Shown here: positions 30,432 through 39,612 of the stretch, in pieces
Numbering within the stretch: position 1 is the first letter of the stretch
Layout: each line of letters opens with the position of its first letter
NCBI GenBank assembly: GCA_046349435.1
Contig: JAXMCI010000006.1
Span: forward strand, 1-64,000
Source of the DNA: JAXMCI01 sp046349435
Lineage (GTDB): Bacteria > Pseudomonadota > Alphaproteobacteria > Dongiales > Dongiaceae
Direction: 5' to 3'
DNA length: 64,000 nucleotides
Position numbers and translations under genes: made by a program
Notes under the pieces: model-generated
What the model saw: the letters and a program-made list of their open reading frames with translations, nothing else
Databases searched by the model: none
Told to the model about the DNA's origin: nothing

Positions 30432-31781
30432 CTACTCCTTGCCCGCCATCCGCTGCTCGCGCAGCTTCGCCCAGTAGTCCAGCCGCTTGCGGATCTCCCG
30501 CTCGAAACCCCGCTCGACCGGCTGGTAGAAGCCCTCGCGCGCCATGCCGTCAGGAAAATAGTCCTGGCCCGAGAAGGCGTCGACGGCATCGTGGTCGTAC
30601 TGGTAGTCCCGGCCGTAGCCGAGATCCTTCATCAGCCGCGTCGGCGCGTTGAGGATGTGCTTGGGCGGCATCAGCGAGCCGGTGCGCCGGGCCGCCTCCC
30701 GGGCGGCGCCGAAGGCGCGGTAGGCGGCGTTCGACTTCGGCGCGGTGGCGAGATAGATGACGCACTGGGCGATCGCCAGCTCGCCCTCGGGCGAGCCCAG
30801 CCGCTCGTAGGCGTCCCAGGCGGCCAGCGCCTGCGGCAGCGCGTCGGGATCGGCGAGGCCGACATCCTCCGAGGCGAAGCGGACCAGCCGGCGCACGACG
30901 TAGAGCGGGTCCTCGCCGCCCGCCAGCATGCGCGCCAGCCAGTAGAGCGCGGCATCGGTGTCCGACCCGCGCAGCGACTTGTGCAGCGCGCTGATCAGGT
31001 TGTAGTGGCCTTCCTGCGCCTTGTCGTAGAGCGGCGCGCGGCGCTGCACGGCGGCGGCGAGGCCGGCGGGATCGAGCCGGCGCGGCGCGCCGTCGGGTCC
31101 CGGCGGCAGCGCCAGCAGCGCCTCGACCATGTTGAGCAGGTAGCGGCCGTCGCCGTCGGCCATGGCGAACAGCGTGCGCCGGCCCTCGGGATCGAGCGGC
31201 AGGGTCCGCCCCTCCGCCGCCTCGGCCCGCGCCAGCAGCTTCTCCATCGCCGCCTCGTCGAGCCGGTTCAGCACGAACACCTGGCAGCGCGACAGCAGGG
31301 CGCCGTTGAGCTCGAAGGACGGGTTCTCGGTGGTGGCGCCGATCAGCACCACGGTGCCGTCCTCGACATAGGGCAGGAAGCTGTCCTGCTGGGCGCGGTT
31401 GAAGCGGTGGATCTCGTCGACGAAGAGCAGCGTGCCGCGGCCGGTCTCGCGGCGCTGGCGGGCCGCCTCGAACACCTTGCGCAGGTCGGCGACGCCGGAG
31501 AACACCGCCGAGAGCGGCTCGAAGGCGAGGTCGCTGCGCTCGGCCAGCAGGCGGGCGAGCGTGGTCTTGCCGCAGCCGGGCGGTCCCCAGAGGATCATCG
31601 AGCTGAGCCGCCCGCCGGCCACCATGCGGCCGAGCGGACCCTCGGGTCCCAGCAGGTGGTCCTGGCCGACCACCTCCTCCAGCCGCGCCGGGCGCAGGCG
31701 GTCGGCGAGCGGGCGCGGCGCCAGCCGGGCGAGCAGCCCGGGCTCCTCGGCGCCGGCGCCGCGCCGCTTGCCGTCAGCCAT
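30432..31781 (-). CDS. rarA: Replication-associated recombination protein A (AAA+ ATPase)
   Basis: 449 residues. Walker A is GPPGCGKTT (residues 66-74), Walker B LLFVDEIHRFN, sensor 1 ATTENPSFELN, then the family C-terminal part with SALHKSLRGSDTDAALYWLAR and KHILNAPTRLMKDLGYGRDY. It acts at stalled replication forks. It starts 24 bases after the degP stop, an arrangement often seen downstream of rplQ in alphaproteobacteria. Confidence 0.96.
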   Translation of the reverse strand: MADGKRRGAGAEEPGLLARLAPRPLADRLRPARLEEVVGQDHLLGPEGPLGRMVAGGRLSSMILWGPPGCGKTTLARLLAERSDLAFEPLSAVFSGVADLRKVFEAARQRRETGRGTLLFVDEIHRFNRAQQDSFLPYVEDGTVVLIGATTENPSFELNGALLSRCQVFVLNRLDEAAMEKLLARAEAAEGRTLPLDPEGRRTLFAMADGDGRYLLNMVEALLALPPGPDGAPRRLDPAGLAAAVQRRAPLYDKAQEGHYNLISALHKSLRGSDTDAALYWLARMLAGGEDPLYVVRRLVRFASEDVGLADPDALPQALAAWDAYERLGSPEGELAIAQCVIYLATAPKSNAAYRAFGAAREAARRTGSLMPPKHILNAPTRLMKDLGYGRDYQYDHDAVDAFSGQDYFPDGMAREGFYQPVERGFEREIRKRLDYWAKLREQRMAGKE

Positions 31782-31805
31782 GACGCCGGCCGCGCAAGCC
31801 CGGCC

Positions 31806-33260
31806 TCAGCTGACCAGCAGCGTGCGGACCTGGCCGGCGCGCTTGAAGGTGATCGCCCAGCGCTCGACCGGCTTGTCGAGCGCCTCCTTGAGGTCGGCGA
31901 CGCTGCCGATCGGCTTGTCGTTGAGCTTGACGATGATGTCGCCGGGCTGCAGGCCGAGCCGCAGCGGGAAGGCGCCCGGGGCGATCTCGGTGATGACGAC
32001 GCCGCTCCACTCGTCGAGGCCGAGCTCCTCGGCCACCGCCGGCGACAGATTGACCACCGTGGCGCCCTGCAGCGGCTGGTCGCCGCGCAGCTTCGTCGCC
32101 TGGCGGGGGGGCGTCTCGGGCGCCGGCGCCAGCGGCAGCTGGAGGGTTATCTCGCGGCCCTTGCGGATCACCGTCAGGTCGGCCGTGCTGCCGATCGGCT
32201 GGGTCGCCAGGCGGAAGCGCAGCGCACCGGCGTCGGCGACCTCGCGCCCGTTGATCGCAGTGACGACGTCGCCGACCTTGAGCCCGGCGCGGTCGGCCGG
32301 CCCGCCGCGGTAGATGTTGCTGATGATGACGCCGCCGGGACGCTCGAGCGACAGGCTGGCCGCGAGGTCGGCGGTGAGCGCCTGGCCGCCGGCGCCGATC
32401 CACGGCGTCACCAGCTTGCCGCCGTTGCGCTCGGCGGCGATCACCGTGCCCACCATGTTGGCCGGGATGGCGAAGCCGATGCCGATCGAGCCGCCGCTGC
32501 GTGAGTAGATGGCGGTGTTGATGCCGACCAGCCTGCCGTCCATCGAGACCAGCGCGCCGCCCGAGTTGCCCGGGTTGATCGCCGCATCGGTCTGGATGAA
32601 GAAGCCGTAGTCGTTGATCCCGACCTGGGTGCGGGCGAGCGCCGAGACGATGCCGCTGGTCACCGTCTGGCCGACGCCGAACGGGTCGCCGATGGCCAGC
32701 ACCAGGTCGCCGACCTCGAGCTTGTCGGAATCGCCGAGCTCCAGCGCCGGCAGCTTCCGGCCCTTGGTGTCGATGCGCAGCAGGGCGAGGTCGACCCGCT
32801 CCGAATCGGCGACCATCCGGGCCGGGAACTCGCGCCCGTCATGCAGCACGACGGTGATCTCGCGCGCATCCTGGACGACGTGGTGGTTGGTGACGATCAG
32901 CCCGTCGGGGGCGACGATCACCCCGGATCCCAGCGAGTTCTGCACCCGCTCGACCGGCCGGCCCTCGCCGAAGCCCTGCCCGAAGAAGCGCTGGAAGAAG
33001 GGGTCGGCGAAGAGCGGCGAGACCGCCTGCGCCTGCACCACCTGCTTGGCGTAGATGTTGACCACCGCCGGCGCCACGCGCTTGACCAGCGGCGCGAAGC
33101 TCAGCTGCATCTCCGCCCGCGAGTCCGGCACCGTCTGGGCGGCGGCCGGCGCGGGCGGCGCGAGGCCGAGGACGAGGGCCAGCAGCAGCCCCGGAAACGC
33201 CAAAGGCAGCCCGCGGCGGGCTGCCTTTGCCGGACGTGAGCCCATGCGCCTCGTCATCAT
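31806..33260 (-). CDS. Do-family periplasmic serine protease (DegP/DegQ-like)
   Basis: 484 residues with a signal peptide ending near APAAAQ-TVP. The trypsin-like domain has His127 (VTNHHVV), Asp157 (ERVDLALLR) and Ser233 (NPGNSGGAL). Two PDZ domains follow (GVIISNIYRGGPADRAGL and VVITEIAPGAFPLRLGL). Start codons at 33260, 33257 and 33245 are all possible; the first two overlap the rplQ stop. The sequence for residues 11-20 is a near-perfect terminator-like palindrome (33201-33229), so expression may depend on readthrough or on its own promoter. Substrates are misfolded envelope proteins by family. Confidence 0.93.
   Translation of the reverse strand: MMTRRMGSRPAKAARRGLPLAFPGLLLALVLGLAPPAPAAAQTVPDSRAEMQLSFAPLVKRVAPAVVNIYAKQVVQAQAVSPLFADPFFQRFFGQGFGEGRPVERVQNSLGSGVIVAPDGLIVTNHHVVQDAREITVVLHDGREFPARMVADSERVDLALLRIDTKGRKLPALELGDSDKLEVGDLVLAIGDPFGVGQTVTSGIVSALARTQVGINDYGFFIQTDAAINPGNSGGALVSMDGRLVGINTAIYSRSGGSIGIGFAIPANMVGTVIAAERNGGKLVTPWIGAGGQALTADLAASLSLERPGGVIISNIYRGGPADRAGLKVGDVVTAINGREVADAGALRFRLATQPIGSTADLTVIRKGREITLQLPLAPAPETPPRQATKLRGDQPLQGATVVNLSPAVAEELGLDEWSGVVITEIAPGAFPLRLGLQPGDIIVKLNDKPIGSVADLKEALDKPVERWAITFKRAGQVRTLLVS
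33201..33229 (-). terminator. Perfect palindrome inside the degP signal-peptide coding region
   Basis: CAAAGGCAGCCCGC (33201-33214) and GCGGGCTGCCTTTG (33216-33229) are exact inverted repeats with one base between. The arms end in AAA and TTT, the usual look of an intrinsic terminator. It begins 28 bases after the rplQ stop, where the end of the alpha operon is expected. Confidence 0.6.
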
Positions 33261-33682
33261 GCCTCGGCAGCGCTCTCCTCGGCCGCCTCGGGCAGCGGCC
33301 CGCTGTCCTGGCCCTTGGCGTCGGGATCGCGGTCGACCAGCTCGATCACCGCCATCGGCGCCTGGTCGCCGTAGCGGAAGCCCGCCTTCAGCACGCGGCT
33401 ATAGCCGCCGGCGCGGCCGGCATAGCGCTCGGCGAGCGGGCCGAACAGCTTGGCGGTGAGGTCGGTGTCGCGCAGCACGGCGAGCACCTGGCGGCGGGCG
33501 TGCAGGTCGCCGCGCTTGCCGAGCGTGATCAGCTTCTCGACCACCGGCCGCAGGTCCTTGGCCTTCGGCAGGGTGGTCTTGATCTGCTCATGCTTGATCA
33601 GCGCCGCCGCCATGTTGGCGAACATCGCCTTGCGGTGGGAACTGGTCCGGTTCAGCTTGCGGCCGCTCATCGCGTGACGCAT
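33257..33682 (-). CDS. rplQ: 50S ribosomal protein L17
   Basis: 141 residues from MRHAMSGRKLNRTSSHR, the invariant L17 start. The core ends near PMAVIELVDRD; a 20-residue acidic Ala/Glu tail (EAAEESAAEA) follows, a common alphaproteobacterial extension. Last gene of rpsM-rpsK-rpoA-rplQ. Its TGA overlaps the first ATG of the protease gene. A hairpin starts 28 bases after its stop. Confidence 0.97.
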   Translation of the reverse strand: MRHAMSGRKLNRTSSHRKAMFANMAAALIKHEQIKTTLPKAKDLRPVVEKLITLGKRGDLHARRQVLAVLRDTDLTAKLFGPLAERYAGRAGGYSRVLKAGFRYGDQAPMAVIELVDRDPDAKGQDSGPLPEAAEESAAEA

Positions 33683-33830
33683 CGCACTCGCCTCCTCTCG
33701 CCTGGCCTCGCGCACGAAGCCGATCGCACGACCCGGCGCCGCGGCCCTTCAGGGCCATGCACGCCGGGATGGGCCACCATGGCCCCTTCGATGGTCGGCC
33801 TCGCCTCCCGCTGGAGGCGATGCCGTCGGA

Positions 33831-34862
33831 TCAATAGGGCTCGTCGAGCCGCTTGGCCATCTCCTCGATGTTCTCGGGCGGCCAGTTCGGGATCTCCATG
33901 CCGAGATGCAGGCCCATGGTGGCCAGCACCTCCTTGATCTCGTTCAGCGACTTGCGGCCGAAGTTCGGCGTGCGGAGCATTTCCGCCTCGGTCTTCTGCA
34001 CGAGGTCGCCGATATAGACGATGTTGTCGTTCTTCAGGCAGTTGGCCGAGCGGACCGAAAGCTCGAGCTCGTCGACCTTGCGCAGCAGGTTCTTGTTGAA
34101 CGGCGGCTCGGCGCTCTTGTCCTCCTCGCCAGCCGCGGTCGGCTCCTCGAAGTTGATGAAGAGCTGCAGCTGGTCCTGGAGGATGCGGGCGGCCAGCGCC
34201 ACCGAGTCCTCCGGGGTGACGGCGCCGTTCGTCTCGATGGTCATCGACAGCTTGTCGTAGTCGGTGACCTGGCCGACGCGGCTGTTGTCGACCTTGTAGG
34301 AGACCTTGCGCACCGGGCTGAACAGCGCGTCGACCGGGATCAGGCCGATTGGCGCGTCCTCCGGCCGGTTCTGCGTGGCCGCCACATAGCCCTTACCGGT
34401 CTCGACCGTGAACTCCATGTTGAGCTTGGCACCCTGGTCGAGCGTGCAGAGCACCAGGTCGGGGTTCATGATCTCGATGTCGTGGCCGGTCTCGATCAGC
34501 TCGGCCGTGACCTCGCCCGGGCCTTCCGCCCGCAGCCGCATGCGCTTCGGCCCCTCGCCGTGCATGCGCAGCGCGATCGACTTGATGTTGAGGATGATGT
34601 CGGTGACGTCCTCGAGCACGCCCGGGATCGAGGAGAACTCGTGCAGCACGCCCTCGATCTGCACCGAGGTGATCGCCGCGCCCTGCAGCGAGGAGAGCAG
34701 GATCCGGCGCAGCGCGTTGCCGAGCGTCAGGCCGAAGCCGCGCTCGAGCGGCTCCGCCACCACCGTCGCGTGCCGCTTGCCGTCGGCGCCGGCGTCGATC
34801 GCCAGCTTGTTCGGCTTGATCAGCTCGGTCCAATTCTTCTGGATGACGGGGCTCGATCTCAT
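33831..34862 (-). CDS. rpoA: RNA polymerase alpha subunit
   Basis: 343 residues. The N-terminal assembly domain (about 1-235) begins NWTELIKPNKLAID and contains ERGFGLTLGNALRRILLSS; the C-terminal domain (about 255-330) has ELSVRSANCLKNDNI, the DNA and activator contact surface, and KSLNEIKEVLATMGLHLGM. Full length. Preceded by a 140-base gap after rpsK; the place where rpsD lies in gammaproteobacteria is empty. Confidence 0.98.
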   Translation of the reverse strand: MRSSPVIQKNWTELIKPNKLAIDAGADGKRHATVVAEPLERGFGLTLGNALRRILLSSLQGAAITSVQIEGVLHEFSSIPGVLEDVTDIILNIKSIALRMHGEGPKRMRLRAEGPGEVTAELIETGHDIEIMNPDLVLCTLDQGAKLNMEFTVETGKGYVAATQNRPEDAPIGLIPVDALFSPVRKVSYKVDNSRVGQVTDYDKLSMTIETNGAVTPEDSVALAARILQDQLQLFINFEEPTAAGEEDKSAEPPFNKNLLRKVDELELSVRSANCLKNDNIVYIGDLVQKTEAEMLRTPNFGRKSLNEIKEVLATMGLHLGMEIPNWPPENIEEMAKRLDEPY

Positions 34863-35002
34863 GGCATCCGACCTCTCTCGTGACCGCCCCTCTCAGGACG
34901 GCAAAGACGGCCGCCGGCGGGAGGGCCGGGCGACCGCGACTGAATTCTGTCTGCGCCGTGACGGGGGCGCGCCCGCTGCATCGCGGGGCGCCGCCCGGGC
35001 GC

Positions 35003-35395
35003 TCACACCCGGCGGCGCTTGGGCGGCCGGCACCCGTTGTGCGGGATCGGCGTCACGTCCTTGATGGAAGTGATGGTGAAGCCGGCGGCCTGCAAGGCCC
35101 GGAGCGCCGATTCGCGGCCCGAGCCGGGCCCCTTGACCTCGACCTCGAGCACCTTCACCCCGTGGTCCATCGCCTTGCGGGCGGCGTTGTCGGCCGCGAC
35201 CTGGGCGGCGTACGGGGTCGACTTGCGCGAGCCCTTGAAGCCCTGGCTGCCCGAGGAGGACCAGGCCACCGTGTTGCCCTGGGCATCGGTGATGGTGATG
35301 ATCGTATTGTTGAAGCTGGCGTTGACGTGCGCGACGCCGGCGGTGATGTTCTTGCGCTCCCGCCGGCGCGGCCGCGGCGCTGCTGCTTTTGCCAT
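35003..35395 (-). CDS. rpsK: 30S ribosomal protein S11
   Basis: 130 residues, MAKAAAPRPRRRERKN start, with the universally conserved NASFNNTIITITD and the C-terminal PIPHNGCRPPKRRRV (the asparagine-glycine that can isomerise in other species). It lines the platform of the small subunit near the E site. 45 bases downstream of rpsM. Confidence 0.98.
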   Translation of the reverse strand: MAKAAAPRPRRRERKNITAGVAHVNASFNNTIITITDAQGNTVAWSSSGSQGFKGSRKSTPYAAQVAADNAARKAMDHGVKVLEVEVKGPGSGRESALRALQAAGFTITSIKDVTPIPHNGCRPPKRRRV

Positions 35396-35440
35396 GTCTC
35401 TTCCTTCGTGTGCTCGGGCGTCGCTCGGGCTGGCCCGGGA

Positions 35441-35809
<369 letters not shown>

Positions 35810-35886
35810 GGCGATACTCCTGAATTTCCTAGAGGATTGCTGGACACGCCGCAACGCCCGGTCGCCGGCCCGGCCCGAGGGCGCGC

Positions 35887-35914
35887 AGTATATGAATTCG
35901 GCGGCGAGCGTCAA
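35887..35914 (-). promoter_or_regulatory. Promoter of the alpha operon (rpsM-rpsK-rpoA-rplQ)
   Basis: On the minus strand: TTGACG, 16-base spacer, TATACT. Both hexamers are near consensus. It overlaps the last codons and stop of adk, 77 bases before the rpsM TTG, giving an untranslated leader of about 70 bases. Confidence 0.7.
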
Positions 35915-36579
35915 GCATTGCTTGAACCTGCCTTGCCCGCCAGCACGCCGTCGATCTGGCGCGTCACCTCGTCGGGCTCGGCCATCCCGTCCACCCGGCG
36001 CAGCAGCCCGCGCTCGCGGTAATACGGGAGGATCGGCGCGGTCAGCTCGCGATAGGCGACCAGCCGGGCGGTCACCGTCTCGGCGTTGTCGTCCTTGCGG
36101 CGGGTGAACTCAGTGCCGCCGCAGCTGTCGCAGACGCCGTCGACCCGCGGCCGCTTGAAGTTGTCGTGATAGCCGGCACCGCACCTGGCGCAGGCGAATC
36201 GGCCGGCGATGCGCTCGACCAGCGCCGCCTCGTCGACCGCCAGCTCGATGACGTGGTCGAGCCGCGTGCCGCGCCCGGCCAGCATGGCGTCGAGCGCCTC
36301 CGCCTGGCCGCGGGTGCGCGGGAAGCCGTCGAGTACGAAGCCGTTGCGGCAGTCGGGCCGGGCGATGCGCTGGGCGATCATCTCGATGATCACCGCGTCG
36401 GGCATCAGCTGGCCCGCCTCCATCACCCGCTTGGCCTCGGCCCCGAGCGGGCTGCCCGAGGCGACCAGCGCCCGCAGCATGTCCCCGGTGGAGAGCTGGA
36501 CCAGCCCGCGGGTCTCCTCGAGCCGCTTCGCCTGGGTCCCCTTCCCGGCCCCGGGCGGGCCGAGCAGGATCAGGTTCAT
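35911..36579 (-). CDS. adk: Adenylate kinase
   Basis: Interconverts ATP + AMP and 2 ADP. 222 residues. P-loop GPPGAGKGTQ (residues 7-16), AMP-site QLSTGDMLRA, and a long LID with four cysteines (CARCG and CDSCGG), so probably zinc-stabilised as in Gram-positive enzymes. DGFPRTRGQAEAL is the conserved core. Its ATG overlaps the secY stop by 4 bases; the promoter for the alpha operon overlaps its own 3' end. Confidence 0.97.
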   Translation of the reverse strand: MNLILLGPPGAGKGTQAKRLEETRGLVQLSTGDMLRALVASGSPLGAEAKRVMEAGQLMPDAVIIEMIAQRIARPDCRNGFVLDGFPRTRGQAEALDAMLAGRGTRLDHVIELAVDEAALVERIAGRFACARCGAGYHDNFKRPRVDGVCDSCGGTEFTRRKDDNAETVTARLVAYRELTAPILPYYRERGLLRRVDGMAEPDEVTRQIDGVLAGKAGSSNA

Positions 36580-37913
36580 CCGCGGCGACCCCTGAGCTTG
36601 GCCTTCTTGATCAGCCCCTCATACTGGTGCGCCAGCAGGTGCGAGTGGATCTGCGCCACGGTGTCCATGGTCACCGAGACGACGATCAGCAGGCTGGTGC
36701 CGCCGAAATAGAAGGGCAGCGAGTACTGCGAGATGAGGAACTCGGGCAGGATGCAGACCACCGCCAGGTAGGCCGCGCCGAGCACGGTCAGCCGGGTCAG
36801 CACGTAGTCGAGGTAGTCGGCCGTGTTCTTGCCCGGCCGGATGCCCGGGATGAAGCCGCCGTACTTCTTCAGGTTGTCGGCGGTGTCGACCGGGTTGAAG
36901 ACGATCGCCGTGTAGAAGAAGGCGAAGAACACGATCAGCCCGACATAGAGCAGCATGTAGACGAGATGGCCGTGGCTGAGATAGGCCGCGGCCGTCTGCA
37001 GCCACTGCGGGCCGTCGACGCTGTTGAAGCTCGCCACCGTGGCCGGCAGCGCCAGCAGCGAGCTGGCGAAGATCGGCGGGATGACGCCCGAGCTGTTCAG
37101 CTTCAGCGGCAGGTGCGAGCTGTCGCCGCCGAACATGCGGTTGCCGACCTGGCGCTTCGGGTACTGCACCACGATGCGGCGCTGCGCCCGCTCGAAGAAG
37201 ACGATGCCGGTGATGACGATGACCGCCGCCAGCAGGATGGCGATGATCACCACCGAGGACAGCGCCCCGGTGCGGCCGAGCTGGATGGTCTGGACCAGCG
37301 CGCTCGGCAGGTTGGCGACGATGCCGGCGAAGATGATCAGCGAGGTGCCGTTGCCGACGCCCCGGCTGGTGATCTGCTCGCCCAGCCACATCAGGAAGAC
37401 GGTGCCGCCGGTCAGCGTGATCACCGTGGTGACGCGGAAGAACACGCCGCTCACCATCACCGCGGCGCCGTTCTGCATGCTCTCCAGCCCGACGGCGATG
37501 CCGTAGGCCTGGATGGCGGCGAGGAAGACGGTGCCGATGCGGGTGTACTGGTTGAGCTTCTTGCGGCCGGCCTCGCCTTCCTTCTTCAGCGCCTCCAGGC
37601 TCGGCGAGACGCTGGAGAGCAGCTGCATGATGATGGAGGCCGAGATGTACGGCATGATGTTCAGCGCGAAGATCGTCATGCGGCGCAGCGCGCCGCCGCT
37701 GAACATGTCGAACATCCCGAGCACGCCGCCGCCGTGCTGCTGGAAGATCTGCGCCAGCACCACCGGGTCGATGCCCGGCAGCGGGATGTAGGTGCCGAGC
37801 CGGTAGATGACCAGCGCGCCGAGCGTGAACCAGATTCGCTTCTTGAGCTCGGTCGCCTTGGCGAAGGCGCCGAAATTGATGCTGGAGGCGAGCTGCTCGG
37901 CGGCGGAGGCCAT
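36576..37913 (-). CDS. secY: Preprotein translocase channel subunit
   Basis: 445 residues, ten predicted membrane helices. Starts MASAAEQLASSINFGAFAK; readable conserved parts are RIWFTLGALVIYRLGTYIPLPG, the cytoplasmic loop with YPKRQVGNRMFGG, and KYGGFIPGIRPGKNTADYLD (the C4/C5 region contacting ribosome and SecA). Forms the SecYEG channel. 7 bases after rplO; 4-base overlap with adk. Confidence 0.98.
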   Translation of the reverse strand: MASAAEQLASSINFGAFAKATELKKRIWFTLGALVIYRLGTYIPLPGIDPVVLAQIFQQHGGGVLGMFDMFSGGALRRMTIFALNIMPYISASIIMQLLSSVSPSLEALKKEGEAGRKKLNQYTRIGTVFLAAIQAYGIAVGLESMQNGAAVMVSGVFFRVTTVITLTGGTVFLMWLGEQITSRGVGNGTSLIIFAGIVANLPSALVQTIQLGRTGALSSVVIIAILLAAVIVITGIVFFERAQRRIVVQYPKRQVGNRMFGGDSSHLPLKLNSSGVIPPIFASSLLALPATVASFNSVDGPQWLQTAAAYLSHGHLVYMLLYVGLIVFFAFFYTAIVFNPVDTADNLKKYGGFIPGIRPGKNTADYLDYVLTRLTVLGAAYLAVVCILPEFLISQYSLPFYFGGTSLLIVVSVTMDTVAQIHSHLLAHQYEGLIKKAKLRGRRG

Positions 37914-37920
37914 GGCCGCC

Positions 37921-38406
37921 TCAGCCTTCGGCCGTCGCCGCTGCCGCCGGCCGCGTCACGGTGACGCGCCCGCCCGCCTTCTCCACCGCGGCGATCGCCG
38001 CCGCCGACGCCCCGACGACCTCGAGCTCGATGCGCGCCGAGATCTCGCCCTTGGCCAGCAGCCGCACGCCGTCGAAGGCGCGGCTGAAGAGGCCGGCCGC
38101 CTGGAGGCTCTCGGCGTTGAGCGGCCCGTCGACCTTCAGCCGGCCGGCATCGATCGCCTGCTGGATGCGGCCGAGGTTCACCACGACGTAGTGCGGCCGG
38201 AAGATGTTCTTGAAGCCGCGCTTGGGCAGCCGGCGATGCAGCGGCATCTGGCCGCCCTCGTAGCCGTTCAGCGCGACGCCGGTGCGGGCGGTCTGGCCCT
38301 TGCCGCCGCGCCCGCCGGTCTTGCCCTTGCCCGAGCCGATGCCGCGCCCGATGCGCATGCGGCCCTTGCGGGCGCCGGGATTGTCGGAAAGCTGGTTGAG
38401 CTTCAT
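37921..38406 (-). CDS. rplO: 50S ribosomal protein L15
   Basis: 161 residues. MKLNQLSDNPGARKGRMRIG start, then the Gly/Lys-rich extension GSGKGKTGGRGGKGQTART and the globular L18e/L15 domain. A short Ala-rich tail (TRPAAAATAEG) is alphaproteobacterial. Assembly protein at the base of the central protuberance. Confidence 0.97.
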   Translation of the reverse strand: MKLNQLSDNPGARKGRMRIGRGIGSGKGKTGGRGGKGQTARTGVALNGYEGGQMPLHRRLPKRGFKNIFRPHYVVVNLGRIQQAIDAGRLKVDGPLNAESLQAAGLFSRAFDGVRLLAKGEISARIELEVVGASAAAIAAVEKAGGRVTVTRPAAAATAEG

Positions 38407-38456
38407 GGGTCCTTACCTCGTCATCGCCGGCCCGGTTCGCAAGGCCGGCCGTCGGC

Positions 38457-38654
38457 TCAGCCGACCGGCTCCACCTTCACGAGATGGTGCACCTTGGTGA
38501 TCATGCCGCGCACCGCCGGGGTGTCCTCGAGCTCGCGGCTGCGATGCAGCCTGTTGAGCCCGAGCCCCTTCAGGGTGTCGCGCTGGTCCGAGCGGCGCCC
38601 GATCGGGCTGCCGGTCTGGGTCACCTTCAGCATCTTGCGCTCCCCGGCCATCAT
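38457..38654 (-). CDS. rpmD: 50S ribosomal protein L30
   Basis: 65 residues: LKVTQTGSPIGRRSDQRDTLKG followed by LGLNRLHRSRELEDTP is the L30/L7e signature. Two adjacent ATG codons (38654, 38651) can start it; the first overlaps the rpsE stop, indicating coupled translation. Confidence 0.95.
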   Translation of the reverse strand: MMAGERKMLKVTQTGSPIGRRSDQRDTLKGLGLNRLHRSRELEDTPAVRGMITKVHHLVKVEPVG

Positions 38655-39235
38655 GCGCTCTCCCGCGCCTCGGCGGCCTGCGGCTCGCCGCCGCGGCGGC
38701 CGAGCAGGTCGCCGACCCGCTTGCCGCGGCGCGCCGCGACGCTGCGCGGCGAGTTGCTGCTGGACAGCGCCGCGAAGGCCGCCTTGATCATGTTGTGCGG
38801 GTTGGAGGTGCCGACCGACTTGGCGACCACGTCCTGCACGCCGAGCGCCTCGAAGATGGCGCGGATCGGGCCGCCGGCGATGATGCCGGTGCCCGGCTTG
38901 GCGGCGCGCAGCACCACCCGCCCGGCGCCGAAATGGCCGAGCACGTCGTGATGCAGCGTGCGGCCCTCGCGCAGCGGCACGCGGACCATGCCGCGCTTGG
39001 CCTGCTCGGTCGCCTTGCGGATCGCCTCGGGCACCTCGCGGGCCTTGCCGGCGCCGTGCCCGACGCGGCCCTTGCCGTCGCCGACGATGACCAGCGCCGC
39101 GAAGCCGAAGCGCCGACCGCCCTTCACCACCTTGGCGACGCGGTTGATGCCGACCAGCTTCTCGATCAGCTCGCTCTCCTCGCGGGAGCGGCCCCGGTCG
39201 CGGTCCCGGCGCTCGTTCTTCGGTCCTCGTGCCAT
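38651..39235 (-). CDS. rpsE: 30S ribosomal protein S5
   Basis: 194 residues from MARGPKNERRDRDRGRSRE; earlier in-frame Met codons lie in rplR. The double-stranded RNA-binding part VGINRVAKVVKGGRRFGF and the C-terminal fold AAKPGTGIIAGGPIRAIFE are intact. The Arg-rich N-terminal lead is longer than in E. coli, as usual in this class. Involved in decoding accuracy. Confidence 0.97.
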   Translation of the reverse strand: MARGPKNERRDRDRGRSREESELIEKLVGINRVAKVVKGGRRFGFAALVIVGDGKGRVGHGAGKAREVPEAIRKATEQAKRGMVRVPLREGRTLHHDVLGHFGAGRVVLRAAKPGTGIIAGGPIRAIFEALGVQDVVAKSVGTSNPHNMIKAAFAALSSSNSPRSVAARRGKRVGDLLGRRGGEPQAAEARESA

Positions 39236-39245
39236 TCCCAAGCTC

Positions 39246-39608
39246 CTAGAAGGACAGGCCGCCCTCGCGGGCGGCGTCGGCCAGGGCCTTGACCCGGCCG
39301 TGGAAGAGATAGCCGCCGCGGTCGAACACCACCTCGGTGATTCCGGCCGCCAGCGCGCGCTCGGCAATCAGCTTGCCGACCTCGGAGGCGGCGCTGCGAT
39401 CGGCGCCGGTCTTGAGGCTGGGCTTCAGCTGCTTGTCCAGGCTGGAGGCGGCCGCCAGGGTGACGCCGCGGCTGTCGTCGATCACCTGGGCATAGATGTG
39501 CTTGCCCGAGCGGAAGACGCTGAGACGCACCCGGCCACCGCCCTTGCGGCGGATCTGGATGCGCACCCGCCGTTCGCGGCGGGCGAAGAGGTGGGTTGAG
39601 CTCGACAT
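39246..39608 (-). CDS. rplR: 50S ribosomal protein L18
   Basis: 120 residues. 5S rRNA-binding protein with RRKGGGRVRLSVFRSGKHIYAQVIDD and the C-terminal VFDRGGYLFHGRVKALADAAREGGL. Starts 4 bases after the rplF stop. Confidence 0.97.
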   Translation of the reverse strand: MSSSTHLFARRERRVRIQIRRKGGGRVRLSVFRSGKHIYAQVIDDSRGVTLAAASSLDKQLKPSLKTGADRSAASEVGKLIAERALAAGITEVVFDRGGYLFHGRVKALADAAREGGLSF

Positions 39609-39612
39609 GGCC

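Noticed and set aside
34863..35002. Possible rpsD or small gene in the rpsK-rpoA gap
   Set aside because: 140 bases is too short for S4 and no small open frame with a ribosome site is present.
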